A stretch of DNA of 53,938 nt, taken from NCBI GenBank assembly GCA_945919795.1, contig CAMEJJ010000021.1, forward strand, positions 1-53,938. Reading direction: 5' to 3'. Shown in pieces: positions 35,067-44,750 of the stretch. The notes below the pieces were generated by a model. The model had not been told where the DNA came from. It searched no databases and worked only from the letters and a program-made list of their open reading frames with translations. The stretch comes from an uncultured Lachnospiraceae bacterium. GTDB lineage: Bacteria; Bacillota; Clostridia; Lachnospirales; Lachnospiraceae. The stretch's first letter is position 1. Every line of letters starts with the position of its first letter. Position numbers and translations under genes: made by a program.

Positions 35067-35984
35067 CTACGCTTTTTTCATATTCACAAGATAAATTCCC
35101 AAAGCCACCAGCAATACCGCTACCAAATACTGCCACTTCAATTCTTCATTCAGTAATAATGCCGCAAAAATCACACCCAATACCGGAATCAACGCATTGT
35201 AGATAGCAATCTTGCTGATTGGATGATAGGCAAGTAGCTCATTATACACGGCAAAACACAATGCCGATATCATGACCAATGCCATTAAGACAAGCATTCC
35301 TTTCATCGTGAATTTCCACACACTTTCTGATCCGATGACAAATCCGATTGCCAAGAGTATAATACCGCCAACCAACATACTTTGTCCTGTCGCATACATG
35401 ATATTCATTTTCTTTGAGACGATCCGTGTTATGATTCCACCCACTGCTGCACAAACTGCATTCAGCAAAATCATTCCGTCACCTTTTAAGGTAATGTTTG
35501 CAAAAAACTGTTCTCCGGGCTGTATATTGATTGCAACGATACCGGCAATTCCCAGTACACATCCCAAAATCTTATATGTCGATATTTTATCATCCGAAAA
35601 TATTAATGTTGAGAGAATAATCAGAAAAAATCCTCCCATCGAATCCAATATGGTCGACCTGGCACTGGCATTATAGCCCAGACCGATATAGGCAAACATA
35701 TAATGAAGTGTTGTATTGACAACTGCAAGAAGAAACAACCACCATATATCCCTCTTACTTTTCATTTCGATTTCTCTTTTTTGAAACAGGCAGAACAATA
35801 GGACCACAAGTCCCGCAAAGAAAAAACGAATACCTGCAAAAATGATTTTTCCTCCCAGATCCGTCGATATAACCTGAAATTCCTGATAGCCGATTTTGAT
35901 CAGTGGATATGCCAAAGACCAGCCTAGCGCACAAAAAATTGCCAGTATCGATTTATATTTGCTATCTTGAAATATTTTTTCCAT
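35067..35984 (-). CDS. EamA/DMT-family transporter
   Basis: A 305-residue membrane protein with ten helices in two EamA repeats. The first opens ALGWSLAYPLIKIGY; the second contains DGMILLNAVCAAVGGIITRIV and ends in PVLGVIFAALLLNEELKWQY, the typical second-repeat motif. Members export amino acids, nucleosides or other metabolites; the substrate cannot be told. 105 nt downstream of the window's next minus gene panE lies in the direction of transcription. Confidence 0.9.
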   Translation of the reverse strand: MEKIFQDSKYKSILAIFCALGWSLAYPLIKIGYQEFQVISTDLGGKIIFAGIRFFFAGLVVLLFCLFQKREIEMKSKRDIWWLFLLAVVNTTLHYMFAYIGLGYNASARSTILDSMGGFFLIILSTLIFSDDKISTYKILGCVLGIAGIVAINIQPGEQFFANITLKGDGMILLNAVCAAVGGIITRIVSKKMNIMYATGQSMLVGGIILLAIGFVIGSESVWKFTMKGMLVLMALVMISALCFAVYNELLAYHPISKIAIYNALIPVLGVIFAALLLNEELKWQYLVAVLLVALGIYLVNMKKA

Positions 35985-36172
35985 AATCTCTCAAAGTTTA
36001 TCCTTTCTCTCTATTTGCAATGTTATGTAAACTTGCACCATGCATTATGGTATGAATCATTATATATTTACCGTTTTATTTCTATCCTTTTATTCAAATC
36101 ATGTTTTCCTCTACTCGCATCGCACCAACATATTTTTACCACTGTTTTTATTATATTTCAACACCGATTAAA

Positions 36173-36309
36173 CAAATGCAATTGTGCAAGCACATTGCAC
36201 TTGCCTCGTCACCATGACCCCGATGAAACCGCTTCGCTTGTTTCATCGCTGTTTTGTGGTCGGCAAATGCAATTGTGCAAGCACATTGCACTTGCCTCGT
36301 CACCATGAC
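36173..36309. repeat. Exact 46-bp direct repeat with internal palindromes
   Basis: The two copies, 36173-36218 and 36264-36309, are identical. Each contains GTGCAA and TTGCAC as a small hairpin and ends CTCGTCACCATGAC. The 45-bp spacer contains another palindrome, CGATGAAAC with GTTTCATCG. It is in the 3' region of the acidic lipoprotein gene, just before its terminator. The rest of 35985-36379 has nothing else. Confidence 0.9.
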
Positions 36310-36315
36310 AAAAAA

Positions 36316-36343
36316 ACGGATCAGTTGTTATCAACTAATCCGT
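36316..36343 (-). terminator. Intrinsic terminator of the acidic lipoprotein gene
   Basis: ACGGAT..GTTG pairs with CAAC..ATCCGT around a TTAT loop. On the minus strand it is followed by seven T. Confidence 0.85.
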
Positions 36344-36379
36344 CTTCTGATTTTTACTTATAAATCATTCCATAAACAA

Positions 36380-37714
36380 TCAAATACCACCTAAAACATA
36401 TGGACGTCCATATTTTAAATTGATTCCCTTTGTAAAAATTTTATTTATAACTTTTTTTTCACCCTCATAATCAATTTCCATAATCTTAGATATATTCTCG
36501 CCCTCTATCAGATAGCCATATACCATATTCCTATACTGTCCCTCATAACATAAAAGACATACAATCTGTCTGTCCTTTTCCTCTACATGTTCTACCCAGT
36601 ACATCAAAGGGATTCCTACAAAATCTAAATCTTCATAATAATCGATTATCATCTCCTTCTCCTGTTTATCTGAGAAAAACAACTCATCCTGCAAATACAA
36701 AATAGTTGACATATTGGATGGATAAAAGATACTTTTCGTATACCACTCTACTTGACCATCGTTATTCAAATCGGAGCAAAAAACGGTGTCTTCACTGACT
36801 TTATGCTCCAACTCCTTTGGTGTAGCTACAGTCTCTTCACCGCTGCCCTCAATCACAAGCCAAGAGTGGGAATTTTCCCCCAGGAATCCGTTTTTTCCCA
36901 GTTCAGACGTACTTTCTGCCAGTTTATCATATCCCTCTTCTACAAAAGCAATCTCAGGCACATAGGAATCTGCCACCAAATTGACATATGCCATCTCATA
37001 CAATTCGCCATTTTCATAATAAGATACAATGAAACCGTTTGTACCTTTTTTATTATAATCAAAATCCGTTTCCAAAAGATAATTCTTATGGTCATATTCT
37101 ACAAAACACAACTCCTGTGAGAGTCCTTCATTTTCATAAGTCTTTTTAAAACTGCCGTCCTTTTGTCCCTGCAAAAACGCCCGACTGCTGTATCCCAAGG
37201 AACCGCCATCATAAATCCATGCAATCAAATCATCATTTCCGTCATTATCACCATCAATCTGTAAAAAAGCACCACCTTTTGCTTCATCCATACGTTCCTG
37301 ACATTCTGCCACATCGGGATTGTCCAGATACTGCTCCATTTCTTCATCAGTTAAAACTTTGTCATAGATCATTGGTTGCAAAATTTCAACAACATCATTA
37401 TCGCTCTTTTGAGTCAGTTCTCCCAACATCTCCAAAAATGATGCATCAATATAGGTTGGCGTATCTAAAACAATGCATTTTTCTTCATCACTTTCTTCTT
37501 CACCGTTTTCTAATTCACCATTTTCTGTTTCATCGTCTGCAGAGTCGTTTTCTAATTCTCCATCTGTTGATTTGCTATTTTCCAAATCGTCGTTTTCTTT
37601 ATTTTCTGTTGCATACTCTTTTTCCTGTGTTGCAACACCGTCATCTTTTCCACAGCCGGCACAAAATACGAACATTCCTAAAATTAGTATTATTTTACAA
37701 ATTCTTTTTTTCAT
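36380..37714 (-). CDS. Acidic lipoprotein with FG-GAP-like DxDNDG motifs
   Basis: The start at 37714 (MKKRICKIILILGMF) is chosen because GAAGGG lies 12 nt upstream and a lipoprotein signal follows, ending in FCAGC. A linker of about 60 residues is rich in Glu, Asp and Asn, with repeats of ELEN and DDE type. The C-terminal domain has DGDNDGNDDLIAWIYDGG and DLNNDGQVEW, which resemble calcium-binding FG-GAP/VCBS loops. Function not recognised; surface-exposed. The open frame extends 55 codons upstream without signal features. Confidence 0.75.
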   Translation of the reverse strand: MKKRICKIILILGMFVFCAGCGKDDGVATQEKEYATENKENDDLENSKSTDGELENDSADDETENGELENGEEESDEEKCIVLDTPTYIDASFLEMLGELTQKSDNDVVEILQPMIYDKVLTDEEMEQYLDNPDVAECQERMDEAKGGAFLQIDGDNDGNDDLIAWIYDGGSLGYSSRAFLQGQKDGSFKKTYENEGLSQELCFVEYDHKNYLLETDFDYNKKGTNGFIVSYYENGELYEMAYVNLVADSYVPEIAFVEEGYDKLAESTSELGKNGFLGENSHSWLVIEGSGEETVATPKELEHKVSEDTVFCSDLNNDGQVEWYTKSIFYPSNMSTILYLQDELFFSDKQEKEMIIDYYEDLDFVGIPLMYWVEHVEEKDRQIVCLLCYEGQYRNMVYGYLIEGENISKIMEIDYEGEKKVINKIFTKGINLKYGRPYVLGGI

Positions 37715-37911
37715 TTGTTTTCGCATCCCTTCTTCGTTTTTCTGAGTATCTTCTTTTCTGCAATTCCTATCGTCTGCCTGATCTATATCCTTACTTTCGT
37801 ATTCACAATAAGTATACAGATTATCAACAAACTGTTCAGAATAAAAAATCTCATTTATTATTATAAATGAGATTTTCATAAATTGATATTTTTTTACACG
37901 AAATGGTATTT

Positions 37912-38976
37912 TTATTGTATGAAATGAAAAAAAACTGTTTTTTTCAAAAACGCAGCTAAACTTTCTGCTGCCAATCGATGATTCAAAACACCCGGATGTT
38001 GTCTGGATCCTACTGTCTCGGAAGTGGTTTCTGGAAGCTCCAAATAAGATACCTTTATATCTGACGTTTGTTTTTTATATGTATCAATTGCACGCAAAAT
38101 AGATGTACGCATTCCATTTCCTAACATTCCATATGCCCATATGATAGCTGCATTCGGATTATAATGACGAACCTTTTTTAAAAAAGCCACTCCCGCATCT
38201 TCAAATTCCGAAAGACTATGTGTGAAGTTCTCCATTTTAAATGCCGATTCGTCATTGGTGCCCAGATTTATGATGACTGCATCCGGCTGCCATTGGGTAA
38301 AATCATAATCGTCCAATGCACCAAGTAAATGATTGTGTTTACCTGTCAAAACGCCACATATTTTCTCATAGTTATCCGGCAAAACATGCTCTAAGTTACC
38401 ATCCCAACTTGCAAACAATCCCCATCCGCTTTGTGAACAGATGCGAAAATCAGCATCCAGCATTTCTGCTGTCTTTGCGGCATAATTATAAACCCCACTA
38501 AAAAACATTGCCGTCCAATCCAGTTCTTCTTTAGCCCCAAAAACACCTTCGCCCGAAGTAATACTGTCCCCAATAAATTCCAACTTATAGAGATGCTCTT
38601 TAACCGGATAAAACTCTCCGTCTGTATACAATTTATGTATCTGCAAGCAGCATTTTTCGTCATCATGCATTGCCTGCGAATCTTTGACAAACTTTACGTG
38701 TTTGATTTCCTCCGGATTTCGATTTCGGAACAAACAAATTCTATTTCGCCCCTTCATTGCCATCTGACGAGCAATCGGTGCGCCATTAATCAGAACTGAA
38801 AACCATGGCTCCTGCTCTTCAAAATCTGCTTCTATTTCTACCCAGAGTTCCACCGCCCTTACATTTACCTCAAATCCTGAAGCTGTCCAAAACAAGGTCA
38901 ATGGCTCTAAGCAATCGGATGTTCGCCCGTTTATTTTCAAATATTCTAATTGCGATAACTTATATTCCTTTATCAT
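37912..38976 (-). CDS. CE2-like SGNH/GDSL carbohydrate esterase
   Basis: A 354-residue, apparently cytoplasmic protein (no signal peptide). An N-terminal beta-sandwich (about 1-128) is followed by an SGNH hydrolase domain: FIGDSITSGEG with nucleophile S138, the block III NLGTND, and SRQHPG with the catalytic histidine near the end. This two-domain form is that of carbohydrate esterase family 2, which removes acetyl groups from xylan and other glycans. The lack of export signal suggests action on imported oligosaccharides. Confidence 0.85.
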   Translation of the reverse strand: MIKEYKLSQLEYLKINGRTSDCLEPLTLFWTASGFEVNVRAVELWVEIEADFEEQEPWFSVLINGAPIARQMAMKGRNRICLFRNRNPEEIKHVKFVKDSQAMHDDEKCCLQIHKLYTDGEFYPVKEHLYKLEFIGDSITSGEGVFGAKEELDWTAMFFSGVYNYAAKTAEMLDADFRICSQSGWGLFASWDGNLEHVLPDNYEKICGVLTGKHNHLLGALDDYDFTQWQPDAVIINLGTNDESAFKMENFTHSLSEFEDAGVAFLKKVRHYNPNAAIIWAYGMLGNGMRTSILRAIDTYKKQTSDIKVSYLELPETTSETVGSRQHPGVLNHRLAAESLAAFLKKTVFFHFIQ

Positions 38977-39078
38977 AAGAATCCTCTTTTCTGTTCACTT
39001 TTTATATGCAATTTTCAAAATATATATCAAATCATAATTATAATATTTGGGACAAAAGGTCATACTTTTTTATACTCG

Positions 39079-39153
39079 CAAGAATACAAATTGCAAGTAT
39101 CTTCAAGAATACAAATTGCGAGTATCCTCAAGAACACAAATTGTGATTATTCC
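39079..39153. repeat. Three 25-bp tandem repeats
   Basis: Units start at 39079, 39104 and 39129 (consensus CAAGAATACAAATTGCGAGT, then ATCCT). ATACTCGCAA before the first unit pairs with TTGCAAGTAT inside it, so hairpins can form between neighbours. It lies between two divergent genes (esterase and aldo/keto reductase). The rest of 38977-39278 is AT-rich; TATAAA/TATAAT runs near 39214-39226 may be the -10 of the plus gene. Confidence 0.75.
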
Positions 39154-39278
39154 CAACTTGACTATGCATCACGGAATGCTAAAATATTCATGTAATATGC
39201 AACAAAAATGATATAAAATATAATCCATTATATTCACACGAATAAAGCATTTGCAATACAAAAAAGGAGCACTTTTCT

Positions 39279-40199
39279 ATGAAAAAAATCCCGTTAAGTA
39301 CTACACAAAAAGAAATCCCCGTCATTGCAGCCGGTTGTATGCGTATTGATTCTCTTTCTCAGAACGCGCTCTGCCAATATATTGAAACTTATATGGAAGC
39401 AGGTATCAACTTTTTTGATCATGCAGATATATATGGTAACGGAATCTGTGAAGAGTTATTTGGTAAAGCGTTTATTAAGACCGGTATCAAACGGGAAGAT
39501 GTGATCATTCAATCGAAATGCGGCATTGTTCCGGGCGTTATGTATGATTTTTCCAAGGATCATATTTTAAAATCCGTAGATTCAATCTTGCAAAGACTTC
39601 AGATGGATTATCTGGACATTTTACTTTTGCACCGCCCCGATGCACTGATGGAGCCAGAAGAAGTTGCTGCGGCATTTGATATTCTTGAAACTTCCGGTAA
39701 AGTATTACACTTTGGTGTTTCCAATCAAAAACCGATGCAGATAGAACTTTTGCAAAAATATGCCAAACAAAAGCTGATTATCAATCAATTGCAGTTTAGC
39801 ATTCCGGTTTCCAATATGATTGCAAGCGGTATGGAAGTAAATATGCAGACAGATGGTGCTATAGACAGAGACGGAAGCATTCTTGACTATTGCCGTCTGC
39901 ACGATATTACCATTCAGACCTGGTCACCGTTTCAATATGGATTTTTTGAAGGTGTATTTATCGGAAGTGATAAATATCCGGAGTTAAATGCACTTCTTGA
40001 TAAACTGGCTAAAAAATATAATGTTACTCCCACAACCATTGCCTCTGCATGGATTTTACGCCATCCGGCAAAGATGCAGTTAATTTCAGGCTCAACCAGT
40101 CCACAGCGCATAAAAGAAATCGCTGCGGCATCTGATATCACACTTACCAGAGAAGAATGGTATCAGCTCTATCTTACTGCGGGTCATATTTTACCGTAA
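39279..40199 (+). CDS. Aldo/keto reductase (YdhF-like)
   Basis: A 306-residue TIM-barrel NAD(P)H oxidoreductase. The catalytic tetrad is visible as Asp in FFDHADIYG (with the Tyr 3 residues on), Lys in IQSKCGI and His in LLLHRPD. The C-terminal part has GSTSPQRIKEIAAA, which binds the cofactor phosphate. AAAAAGGAGC precedes the ATG. Substrate unknown. It is a single plus-strand gene among minus-strand neighbours. Confidence 0.92.
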   Translation: MKKIPLSTTQKEIPVIAAGCMRIDSLSQNALCQYIETYMEAGINFFDHADIYGNGICEELFGKAFIKTGIKREDVIIQSKCGIVPGVMYDFSKDHILKSVDSILQRLQMDYLDILLLHRPDALMEPEEVAAAFDILETSGKVLHFGVSNQKPMQIELLQKYAKQKLIINQLQFSIPVSNMIASGMEVNMQTDGAIDRDGSILDYCRLHDITIQTWSPFQYGFFEGVFIGSDKYPELNALLDKLAKKYNVTPTTIASAWILRHPAKMQLISGSTSPQRIKEIAAASDITLTREEWYQLYLTAGHILP

Positions 40200-40206
40200 A
40201 TACCCA

Positions 40207-41034
40207 TTATTTTTCTAATTCAATTACAATATCTCCACATTGCCATCTGAACGGTTGTGCAGGCTCCACCTGTTCAAATTCTGCCTTAATCACATACGAA
40301 TCCGCATATTCATCAACTGCTACTTTTTCTGCCTGATAATCCTGTCCCCCGATATTACATACAATATCAGGGACATTCTCCGGATTTTCCAATCCTGCTT
40401 CTGCATATTGGAGCAATCTGTCATCTTCACGCCAATCTGCTTCCTTAAATATTCTTACCGACAGGACGGAACCATTATAATAAATCTTTTCTATACCAAA
40501 TCTCGTCTCATTCGAAAAATCATCTACATCTAATGAATCATTTTTACCCGTAAAATCATCTGTATTTTCATAATCATCCGCATCCTCAAAATCATCTTCA
40601 CTCGCAAAATTATCTCCATATGTAAAATCTTTTGAATAGAAACTAAATTTACTTTTGGTCAATTTCATTTTCCCCAAAAACGTTTTTTGAAAATAATAAC
40701 TTTTGCTGATTTCCACCGACTTCGTAGTTTCTTCCACAGTTGCCCGGAATACCTTTTCGTCATCCTCCATATAGCCTTCAAAACAAATGCTGTATGAGGT
40801 ATCCTCGTATTCATAAATATAGTAATTCGTACTACCCGGAACCGGAGCATTTGAAACGGTTTTCACTTCCACATAATCATCAAAATCTGCTTCTCCGACC
40901 ACAATCAAATTTTCTTTTTTCAAGCTCTGAAACATCGCTTTTTTCTCTTTTTCATTTGCACCGCACCCGACAATCAAAACTGGGAGCAGGCATAGTAGCA
41001 AAATAAAAGCTATTTTTCTTATCCAAAGCATCAT
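40207..41034 (-). CDS. Lipoprotein with acidic tandem-like insert, unknown function
   Basis: A 275-residue protein. The signal peptide (MMLWIRKIAFILLLCLLPVL) ends in the lipobox IVGC. The mature part has a Tyr/Glu-rich beta-like region, and residues about 140-185 are a degenerate acidic repeat (SEDDFEDADDYENTDDF type). Two cysteines lie apart from the lipobox. No domain recognised. The start could be the second methionine. Its stop lies 8 bp from the end of the converging aldo/keto reductase. Confidence 0.75.
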   Translation of the reverse strand: MMLWIRKIAFILLLCLLPVLIVGCGANEKEKKAMFQSLKKENLIVVGEADFDDYVEVKTVSNAPVPGSTNYYIYEYEDTSYSICFEGYMEDDEKVFRATVEETTKSVEISKSYYFQKTFLGKMKLTKSKFSFYSKDFTYGDNFASEDDFEDADDYENTDDFTGKNDSLDVDDFSNETRFGIEKIYYNGSVLSVRIFKEADWREDDRLLQYAEAGLENPENVPDIVCNIGGQDYQAEKVAVDEYADSYVIKAEFEQVEPAQPFRWQCGDIVIELEK

Positions 41035-41125
41035 ATGAATTCTTTTCCTCCTACCCCGCCGGGATTTTTACAATCAAACATATTGTAAATTTATTAATCT
41101 ATCATTTCGATGTTAGAATTTCTCC

Positions 41126-44100
41126 TCACTCAGAAGCCTTCTCTATCATTTCTTCAAGATACTTGATTAAGTCTCCGTATAACAACTCATTTCCGGCGCG
41201 ATCCATAGCTTCTTCGTACATGCGTTTTGCATTGGCATAATCCTTCTCAATAAAATAGATGTTGGCCAGGTACAGACTCTTTTCATAGCATGCTTTATAC
41301 TTGCAAAATGAACATTTTTTGCATTCGTCAACCTGAGACAGAAGCTCTTTGGCATAATCATAGTTTCCGATACATGACTGCAGTCTGGCATACCGGCTCA
41401 AATTATATGGACGCTCCCGCAGGAAATTTAACGTATTTTCTAAATTTTCTTCCATATCTTTTAGGTACCGCCGGATTTCCTTCATATACTTATCTTCAAT
41501 TTCTTTGCCGATCATCAGACTGTTTATCACTAAAGTCATGCATATATTTCTTTCAAAATTATAGCTCATTCTGTCTTTTGCAATTTCAAAAGATTTTTTA
41601 TTGTATTCGATTGATTTTTCAATTCCGTCATAAGACGTCTCATAAAAATCAGCTACATCCTCTAAGCCTTCTGCGTAGGACGCATTGTCCTTACACCACT
41701 TCAGACTCTCTTCTGCCAACTGAAGTGCTTTTTCTCTATGACCATTTCGTAGTTCTGTTTCTACAAGCGTCTTCTGATAAATATAATCCGAACAGTATTC
41801 TTTTGCCGTAATCAGAGCATTGTCATAGTCACCGGACCGTAAATAGAAGCCGGCAATGCTTGCATATGCATCCTCTTTGTCATATCCCATCTCATCCACT
41901 GCTTTCATACAGCACTCAATGGCTTTATCAAACTCTCCCATAGCAGTATAGCAGTCTCTCATATTTGTGTACGGATTGGTTGCCTTTTGATTGGCATTTC
42001 TAAGACATTCCAGTGCTTTTTGCCCATATTCAATAGCTTTATCATACTCTCCCAGATATTTATAGCAACATCCGAGATTGTTGTACGGTGACCAAAAATC
42101 CGGATCATGTGAAATAGCTGCTTCAAAATCCGCAATCGCCAGATCCAATTTATAGGCTCTCAAATAGACCAGACCGCGGTCAATATAAAAATCGCAATTC
42201 GGATTTGCATCAATCTCTCTTGATATTGCATCAATGGCTTTTTCCAAATGCACCGGATCATATTTCCTGCCATATAAATCCAAATAGTAATCCTTTACAA
42301 TGGCACACGCGTTTCGATAGGTATCTGCCTGTTCTAATACCTCATCAAAATATTCGATTGCTTTATCCATTTTATCGCGCAAATAGTATACCATGCCAAG
42401 TCCGTAAAGAACCGGCACAACTCGTCCGACCTGCTCGATTGCCTTATTGTAGTATTTTTCTGCCTCATCCAAATATTTGTTTTCATCATCTCTTCTGCAC
42501 GGTTGCATGATAAAATCACAATAAGCTGTATAACCTCTCAATGCCTTCGGATTTTCATGGATAGATATGGCAAGATGCTTTTTCACCATGGCATGATTGG
42601 TCTTTGATTCATCAAGTGCAGAGAGATGCCAATATATCAATCCTTTTACAAAATTAATCTCGGATACATCCTCGATGTCAAAGTCCTCTTCATCACGCAT
42701 GGAATCAATTTTTTCCAATTCATTCAGGAGCGTTCTGTATACAATTTCATCTGCGTCGTCTTCGACCATGGTGCGTCGCAGCTTGATATCCAACAGTTTC
42801 ATTTTAGGCGAAAACTCTACTCCATTTTCCCTTGCTCTATCAAATACAGCCTTACAGTCATCATCCTGACCAACCTCAAAAAATACCTGTGCGGCATAAT
42901 AATAGGGGAGAAAATGTCCTGCATAAATATTCGTAGCATTATAATAGTCATCAATAACGCTCTGTCCCATATGTAATTCATAAAAAGCCTTTTGTCTTAA
43001 TAAATAACCAGCATAAAATCTCCGATTCAAATCTAACAGTTCATCACATTTATCAACGCACTTATAATACTCCTTGATTTCAAACAACATGCCGGCCAAT
43101 TGATAAAGTGCATCCACTTTTTCATGAACATCGGATGCTAAGGCAATTCCTTTTTCAAAATTCTCAATTGCTGCGTCAATATTGCCCAGATTGAAATAGC
43201 AGTTTCCCAACATGGTTGCAGCCATAGACTTTCTGGCTATACGTTTCTGTATTTCTTCGCTTCCATCATTTACGGTATGATCAAGAATCCGATTCCACTC
43301 CTTTAAATGCGGTAAACCTTCTTCATATCGCTCCATGGAACAAAGTACTCGTCCAAAAAGATTGTGATATGCATACTCTTCGTCCGCTTCAGGCTTCATG
43401 GATGCAAGTACTTCAACACACTTTTCATTTTCATTCATCTGAAACAGACACCATCCCAATTCTATCGGAAGCATCCCTTTTTTGAAATGTTCATCTTCTA
43501 TGCCATTCTCGTATTCATAAGTAAGAATTTTTACATATTCCTCATTCGTAGCATTTATCAGCTGTTGTGCAACCGGATGATTGCTGTTAACGGATAATAA
43601 GGCTTCCAGTTTTTCCCTACACTCATAATATTTCTTTTGATGAAAATCAATTTTAGCCAGATGCAATTTTGCCGTATAGTGATCCGGATTAATTTCAATC
43701 GCTTTTGCAAAATTAGCAAAGGCTAACTCCTCGTTTTCTGTTTCCCAATCGTATTTTCCAAGTGCATAATAAACGCAATCGTCCTTGTAATCCTGATTTT
43801 TCAAAGTTTCAACAACAGATGCGGCTTCTTCGTATTTTTTCCCAAATAACAATACATGCAGTTTGGAAACATCCTGATAAGGATGACTGATACCATATTC
43901 GTCAAGCTTTCCTACGACATTTTCCAAATCGGCAAGTTCACATTCCATTCCCCATTCAAAGTCGGTTATCATTCCTTCCAAACGAAACAGTTCCGTCAGG
44001 TACGCATCAATATCCGTATCCATTAATATATCCGTAATCTTAAGCTCCTCATACGGAAATTCGTCATCTGTCTGAATGCGGTTTGCAACATAATCCATAA

Positions 44101-44557
44101 AATCTCCCGGAAAGAGTTTATTCAATTCCTTTTTATCTTCCAGAATTCCAAATACCTTATCAAAACATTTCCAAATCGCATGCGGCAGACGGTAATTACC
44201 CATAAGAAATACCAAAAGCTTCTCCCTTGCAATTTCTGTTGTTTCTAATGAAACGCAAAACGGACAATCCAATAGTTGTTCCCATTCTTCTGTCTTGATT
44301 CTTCTTTCATAATCCTCATACAGTTCTTCCAAAGCATTCTGAAATTGACGTGCTTCTTCTGACTCCATTTTTTCTTCATAGCCGCTGCTCTTTGCATATT
44401 CCATTGCTACTTCAAACGCTTCTCTCAGCTGCATAAATCCTTCGGGATTATCCTCCGGATTGCATCCGGGCAGCAATTCCCTGTATGCGTTTTTAATTTC
44501 TTCCTGATTTTGTGTTACATCAATTCCCAATACTTTAAATGCCAACTTGAAATCCAT
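41126..44557 (-). CDS. Giant TPR protein with a degenerate J domain
   Basis: A 1143-residue cytoplasmic protein. Residues about 4-55 align with a J domain (FKVLGIDVTQNQEEIKNAYRELL), but the HPD tripeptide needed to stimulate DnaK is replaced by GCNPED. Helices follow, then a long series of tetratricopeptide repeats from about residue 250 to 1130 (for example FWSPYNNLGCCYKYLGEYDKA). Near the end is a cysteine cluster, C1079, C1082, C1085 and C1090. It probably acts as a scaffold; partner unknown. It is transcribed alone. Confidence 0.85.
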   Translation of the reverse strand: MDFKLAFKVLGIDVTQNQEEIKNAYRELLPGCNPEDNPEGFMQLREAFEVAMEYAKSSGYEEKMESEEARQFQNALEELYEDYERRIKTEEWEQLLDCPFCVSLETTEIAREKLLVFLMGNYRLPHAIWKCFDKVFGILEDKKELNKLFPGDFMDYVANRIQTDDEFPYEELKITDILMDTDIDAYLTELFRLEGMITDFEWGMECELADLENVVGKLDEYGISHPYQDVSKLHVLLFGKKYEEAASVVETLKNQDYKDDCVYYALGKYDWETENEELAFANFAKAIEINPDHYTAKLHLAKIDFHQKKYYECREKLEALLSVNSNHPVAQQLINATNEEYVKILTYEYENGIEDEHFKKGMLPIELGWCLFQMNENEKCVEVLASMKPEADEEYAYHNLFGRVLCSMERYEEGLPHLKEWNRILDHTVNDGSEEIQKRIARKSMAATMLGNCYFNLGNIDAAIENFEKGIALASDVHEKVDALYQLAGMLFEIKEYYKCVDKCDELLDLNRRFYAGYLLRQKAFYELHMGQSVIDDYYNATNIYAGHFLPYYYAAQVFFEVGQDDDCKAVFDRARENGVEFSPKMKLLDIKLRRTMVEDDADEIVYRTLLNELEKIDSMRDEEDFDIEDVSEINFVKGLIYWHLSALDESKTNHAMVKKHLAISIHENPKALRGYTAYCDFIMQPCRRDDENKYLDEAEKYYNKAIEQVGRVVPVLYGLGMVYYLRDKMDKAIEYFDEVLEQADTYRNACAIVKDYYLDLYGRKYDPVHLEKAIDAISREIDANPNCDFYIDRGLVYLRAYKLDLAIADFEAAISHDPDFWSPYNNLGCCYKYLGEYDKAIEYGQKALECLRNANQKATNPYTNMRDCYTAMGEFDKAIECCMKAVDEMGYDKEDAYASIAGFYLRSGDYDNALITAKEYCSDYIYQKTLVETELRNGHREKALQLAEESLKWCKDNASYAEGLEDVADFYETSYDGIEKSIEYNKKSFEIAKDRMSYNFERNICMTLVINSLMIGKEIEDKYMKEIRRYLKDMEENLENTLNFLRERPYNLSRYARLQSCIGNYDYAKELLSQVDECKKCSFCKYKACYEKSLYLANIYFIEKDYANAKRMYEEAMDRAGNELLYGDLIKYLEEMIEKASE

Positions 44558-44710
44558 AAATTATCCCCTTTTTGTATTTTTAATGAATTTTTTCAGTATG
44601 TAGCAATCCACTGATATCTTGGTGAATAAATACATTTTAACACCAATGATACGAATCTTTCTACCGTCTTTAGCATATCAAATATCTGTCATATTTTCCA
44701 CAAAATAAAA

Positions 44711-44738
44711 GAGCAGTGTATCTATCCTTACACTGCTC
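44711..44738 (-). terminator. Intrinsic terminator of the hydrogenase-rubrerythrin gene
   Basis: A perfect 10-bp stem, GAGCAGTGTA with TACACTGCTC, and an 8-nt loop, followed on the minus strand by TTTTATTTT. It lies 12 nt after the stop codon. Confidence 0.9.
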
Positions 44739-44750
44739 CCTATCAACTAA

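Noticed and set aside
37219-37866. A 215-codon plus-strand frame antisense to the acidic lipoprotein
   Set aside because: A shadow of the Glu/Asp-rich coding sequence on the other strand; His/Leu-rich and without start signals.
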